Assembly (NCBI RefSeq): GCF_000699445.3
Contig: NC_067199.1
Location: 32,038,902-32,102,901 of the forward strand
Length of the DNA: 64,000 bases
Reading direction: 5' to 3'
Source: Schistosoma haematobium
Taxonomy: Eukaryota; Platyhelminthes; Trematoda; Strigeidida; Schistosomatidae
Positions 60,721 to 64,000 of the stretch are shown here, one piece after another. The position numbers and the translations under genes are program-made. Below the pieces are notes generated by a model. That model did no database searches, was not told where the DNA came from, and saw only the letters and a list, made by a program, of their open reading frames with translations. Within the stretch, counting starts at the first letter, position 1. The number at the start of each line of letters is the position of its first letter.

Positions 60721-62584
60721 ACAACTAGTTACATTGCATCAAACCATTGTTATTTGTGTTTGTTAGCAATATTCGTAGATTCATGATAATCTATTAGAAA
60801 GTATTTAAAATTTGAGTAGTTATATATTCTAGGCTAAAATAAAGCTGAAAGTTAACAGTTAATTGATAAATAAGACAAATTAATTAAATGTACAATTTAC
60901 AGGACAATTATTATCCGAAACATTTTTAAATGCAACAGTTAAATGAACATTGATAGCGTTTTATCTACTATATCATACAAACAGATTAATCATGCTGTGT
61001 TTAATCAACAGAAGAATATTTTTAATGTATTTTGATCCTAACAACATGACGTTTATAAAACTGTATAGGAATCTTATAGTCTAAATATAAGGATTCAAGT
61101 TAACAATTCATGTGTATAAAAAAATCTACATACAATAATTAACAGTAAATGAATAAAGTTCATCGCATATATTGAATCCTAGATTCTATATAAAAACAGC
61201 TTGAATGTATTGCAAAGCTGAACATATCAGTAAATAGATATATATATGTGCCAAATGGATTTTTACTTGGGTACATACTTTTAAAAACGCATTAACAACA
61301 TACGCGAAAGAACCTACCTAAATAATATAGAAAATTCGAGTAAATATTTATTCATATAGAAAGGTATGTATAAAAGGGTAAATATATATTTATATATCAC
61401 GTCACATGATACAAATAATTTGTGTAAAGAATTAGTTAGTGTACGCCTATTTCAAAGATATATATAAACATAAAATTACAGGGTACAATAATGTTGATCA
61501 CTATATAGATGAATACGTTTAGCTTATCTTACTACTCTTCGAATTATATACACACAGAGATGAAGAATCTTTTAGAATACCTTAAATTATATGATATAAT
61601 TATAAAAGATAGTACAACAAATGATGTATTCATTTCAATTCATATAACTATCACATTTCATTTCCGTATAGTTTTGATTACTGACTGATATACTCACTGA
61701 AGAACTATCTGAAATAAAGTGAAACACCGGTCACTTATTACATTTTAGTTCAGATCAAATCAGTATTTTGGAATTAAAATTCAACACCTAAGGAATTCAT
61801 TCCCTTCAGCTAACATTACATATGTAGATTGCTAAGTTGGAATCTTACGGTTTATAATATGTGTACCTGTATATTCTGTCACGTTTGTGATAAAGTTATG
61901 AACTAAGATGGAAAGAAAATGACTTCTAAATGAATAAAATATATTAGATAAATTTCCACTTTGATAAATTTCAACACAGTTCCGATTCACTTTGAAAATT
62001 AGAAAGCAACTATAGTTAAATAAGTGAACTTGGATTAACAGGAGTATAAAATTTGTTTGGTTAAGATCACGTGGAATATTTTATTATACAAATCCCGCAT
62101 GGATAAATGCTAATTTAAAATGATATAAAGTTGGTATGAGAATCGACATTATAATGTATTAATTCCATTAAAGAAAATGCAGTTTAGATTTATATATGTA
62201 TTTAAAATAATGTTCCCTAAGTGGGGTAATTAACAAATTTCTATATATATTAATAAAGGATAAACGATAGGTAAAAGCTATTTGAAAAGGTATGCATATT
62301 TACGCAAATTATTGAAAGTCAGATGACATAAATAAACCATTTGGCTAAGTATTGCATCATTGTATCTATACATATGAATCTCTTAGAGCTATAGTATTAA
62401 TGTTTGTTACCTTATAAATAACTGTCTTCTATATTTCTAACTGTTCTTTAAATCAACGCGAGTAGAGAATGTATCTATGTGTGTGCAAAAAAAAACACAA
62501 ATTTAACCAAGTAATAAAAAATTGGTAATAAAATTTATTTATATCGTGAAATGTTGTTATGCTTAAGTATTTATATCGCGTATA
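60721..62584. other. AT-rich spacer, no feature seen
   Basis: Very AT-rich with many short TATATA runs; no gene or repeat partner seen. Confidence 0.55.
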
Positions 62585-62730
62585 AATCCAGAACTAATCT
62601 AAGTTAGGCCATAGCTGGAAACCTGTAAGCACTGGAAGGTTGTTTTGTCCTAGTATAAGACTTTTCAACATAATCCAACTGAGGATCAAGTTCAAACTCA
62701 TAAACTCTAGGCCACTGACTCTGGATTCAG
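62585..62730 (-). mobile_element. Family B element, decayed
   Basis: Only the outline is visible: GGAAACCTGTAAGCACTGGA, TTGTCCTAGTATAAGAC and a tRNA-like AGGCCACTGACTC in reverse. Ribozyme core lost. Confidence 0.6.
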
Positions 62731-63434
62731 TGGTTCACAAGTTAAACAACAATTAGTCCAGGGTATTGCATGATCAACTTCTATTGTATTCAACAGATAA
62801 CTTCATTACACTGGACATGGTTTAGCTCCAGAAGTCGACATCTGAATAATTTTCATTATTTTCAATGCATATTTCCAGCAATCACAATGTCTCCGGTTGT
62901 ACATTTTTGTAACTTGCACAGTGAAAGGTTGTAAACATTTCACAAACACACCTGAATAGGTTATGCAATGACATAATGATTTGTTAAAACAAACGAAAAA
63001 CAGATAACTTGTTGAAATATCTAGATAGCAGGAACAAGTAGCCCCCGATATTCAAGCTGGCCGCCTGATACTATTTGATTCGGAAAGATTTGGTTACGCT
63101 AGTTATTCTAAAGTAAATACAGTTAGATATGATTCATAGCAGAAAAGTTTAAATTCAAAGGTTTTCTCCATGTTAGCTGAATATGTTATTGTTAAAATAA
63201 TACCGTTATATTAAACATTTGTTCACCTTCAAATTCTAGAGTTGTACACATATATGATAATGGGTTATAAACTATTCAGGTTATTTTTTGATTAAAGAAT
63301 AAACGATTTTCATTGTTCAGGTTTTTAGTACTTATATTCTTATAGCAATTTAAAAAGTGAACATCTCTGAGTTATAGGTTTATGGTAATAACTTTCAAAT
63401 TGTCTCTCTATGAATCCACCTGTATTGATTGTTT

Positions 63435-63740
63435 GAATTTTTCTATTATTGCTTAGGACTACAATTAATCAGTTTCTTAATGGCATATGTGTATTGTTTA
63501 AGGATTGCTTCAATAATGCTATTATGCCACAATCATTAGAATCAGAATTAGATGTTGGTCAGCAGTTAAATCCAGAACACGCGTTTCGTTCAGCTTGGGA
63601 CTGATAATGTGGGCGTAGCTACACCTCACTGTTAGTGTTCATTGAGTGAATCGAGCCCACTACCTTTCGAATTAAATGCCACCGCGTTATTCACTTGATT
63701 TCCGAGTTCAGATAACAACTGGCTTATGCAGTGCATTCTC
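63435..63740 (-). mobile_element. Family A element, ribozyme core lost
   Basis: Minus copy with distal tail, ribozyme segment (GAAACGCGTGTTCTGGATT retained, CTGACGA replaced) and head (CCGCGTTATTCACTTG). The B-box is degenerate. The last 65-residue frame overlaps its 3' end and is not a gene. Confidence 0.7.
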
Positions 63741-64000
63741 CCCTAATAAACTTTCAGATAAGTTTACCTGTCCAAAAGAATGTGAATATAAATGCTGTAG
63801 AACTAAGACACATTGAGAGTTTTGAAGAACTGGTTTTCTGAATAATATACTGTTTAGACAATACATTGAGATATTTGCTATTTTATAGAGTTTTGATACT
63901 TCCAAAAGAAAACATATGGAGCCATAATTTTCTTATAGTTCAAATATTTATCAGCTTAATAGGATGAAACTACATATCGTACATTTCGCACTTAAGCAAT

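Noticed and set aside
1..64000. CRISPR array, operon or bacterial features
   Set aside because: No regularly spaced short repeats, Shine-Dalgarno sites or dense ORFs; everything points to a eukaryotic genome.

Overview
The window looks like nuclear DNA of a blood fluke (genus Schistosoma). It is strongly AT-rich and gene-poor. It is littered with copies of the schistosome Sm-alpha type element, a tRNA-derived repeat carrying a hammerhead ribozyme. Relics of Penelope-like, non-LTR and LTR retroelements typical of that genus are also present. The species cannot be told from the sequence alone.

Only one convincing protein-coding segment is present: a + strand exon at 52049-52888 (280 codons, Ser/Asn/Thr-rich, ending at a textbook GTAAGT donor). 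It is probably the first coding exon of a gene whose other exons lie in or beyond the remaining 11 kb. Nearly all other open frames fall inside repeats or are chance frames in AT-rich DNA. One weak candidate exon lies on the minus strand near 46.65-46.76 kb.

The main content is about 35 copies or fragments of three ribozyme-bearing repeat families, called A, B and C here. Family A is Sm-alpha-like (monomer about 308 bp). Family B has a monomer of about 400 bp. Family C uses a different tRNA-like head. Each unit has a tRNA-like head with pol III A/B boxes, followed by a hammerhead core (CTGANGA, short stem II, GAAA, NUH cleavage site). Copies with an undamaged catalytic core are at 1952-1997(-), 9169-9213(+), 12319-12363(+), 18104-18147(+), 32472-32516(-), 33353-33397(-), 54322-54367(-) and 54871-54916(+). 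Many loci are head-to-tail multimers or abrupt inverted junctions, which fits mobilisation through circular or multimeric RNA (retrozyme-like).

Layout: 0-5.9 kb holds A and B copies, a non-LTR 3' end and a TIR element (4538-5301). A repeat of about 775 bp (5913-6688), next to a Penelope-like RT relic (6714-6990), recurs inverted at 30066-30842. 8.9-14.2 kb holds C, A and B clusters. 17.4 kb has a near-perfect fold-back. 19.5-20.3 and 22.2-22.9 kb are non-LTR relics. 24.8-36.7 kb is mostly A and C copies. LTR copies lie at 37.95-38.23(-) and 55.74-56.03(+), the latter preceded by a polypurine tract. 47.2 kb has a second large fold-back. 48.68-49.0 kb is a Penelope GIY-YIG endonuclease relic. 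54.27-55.0 kb holds a head-to-head pair of intact B ribozyme units between TA microsatellites. The rest is AT-rich DNA in which I recognise nothing.
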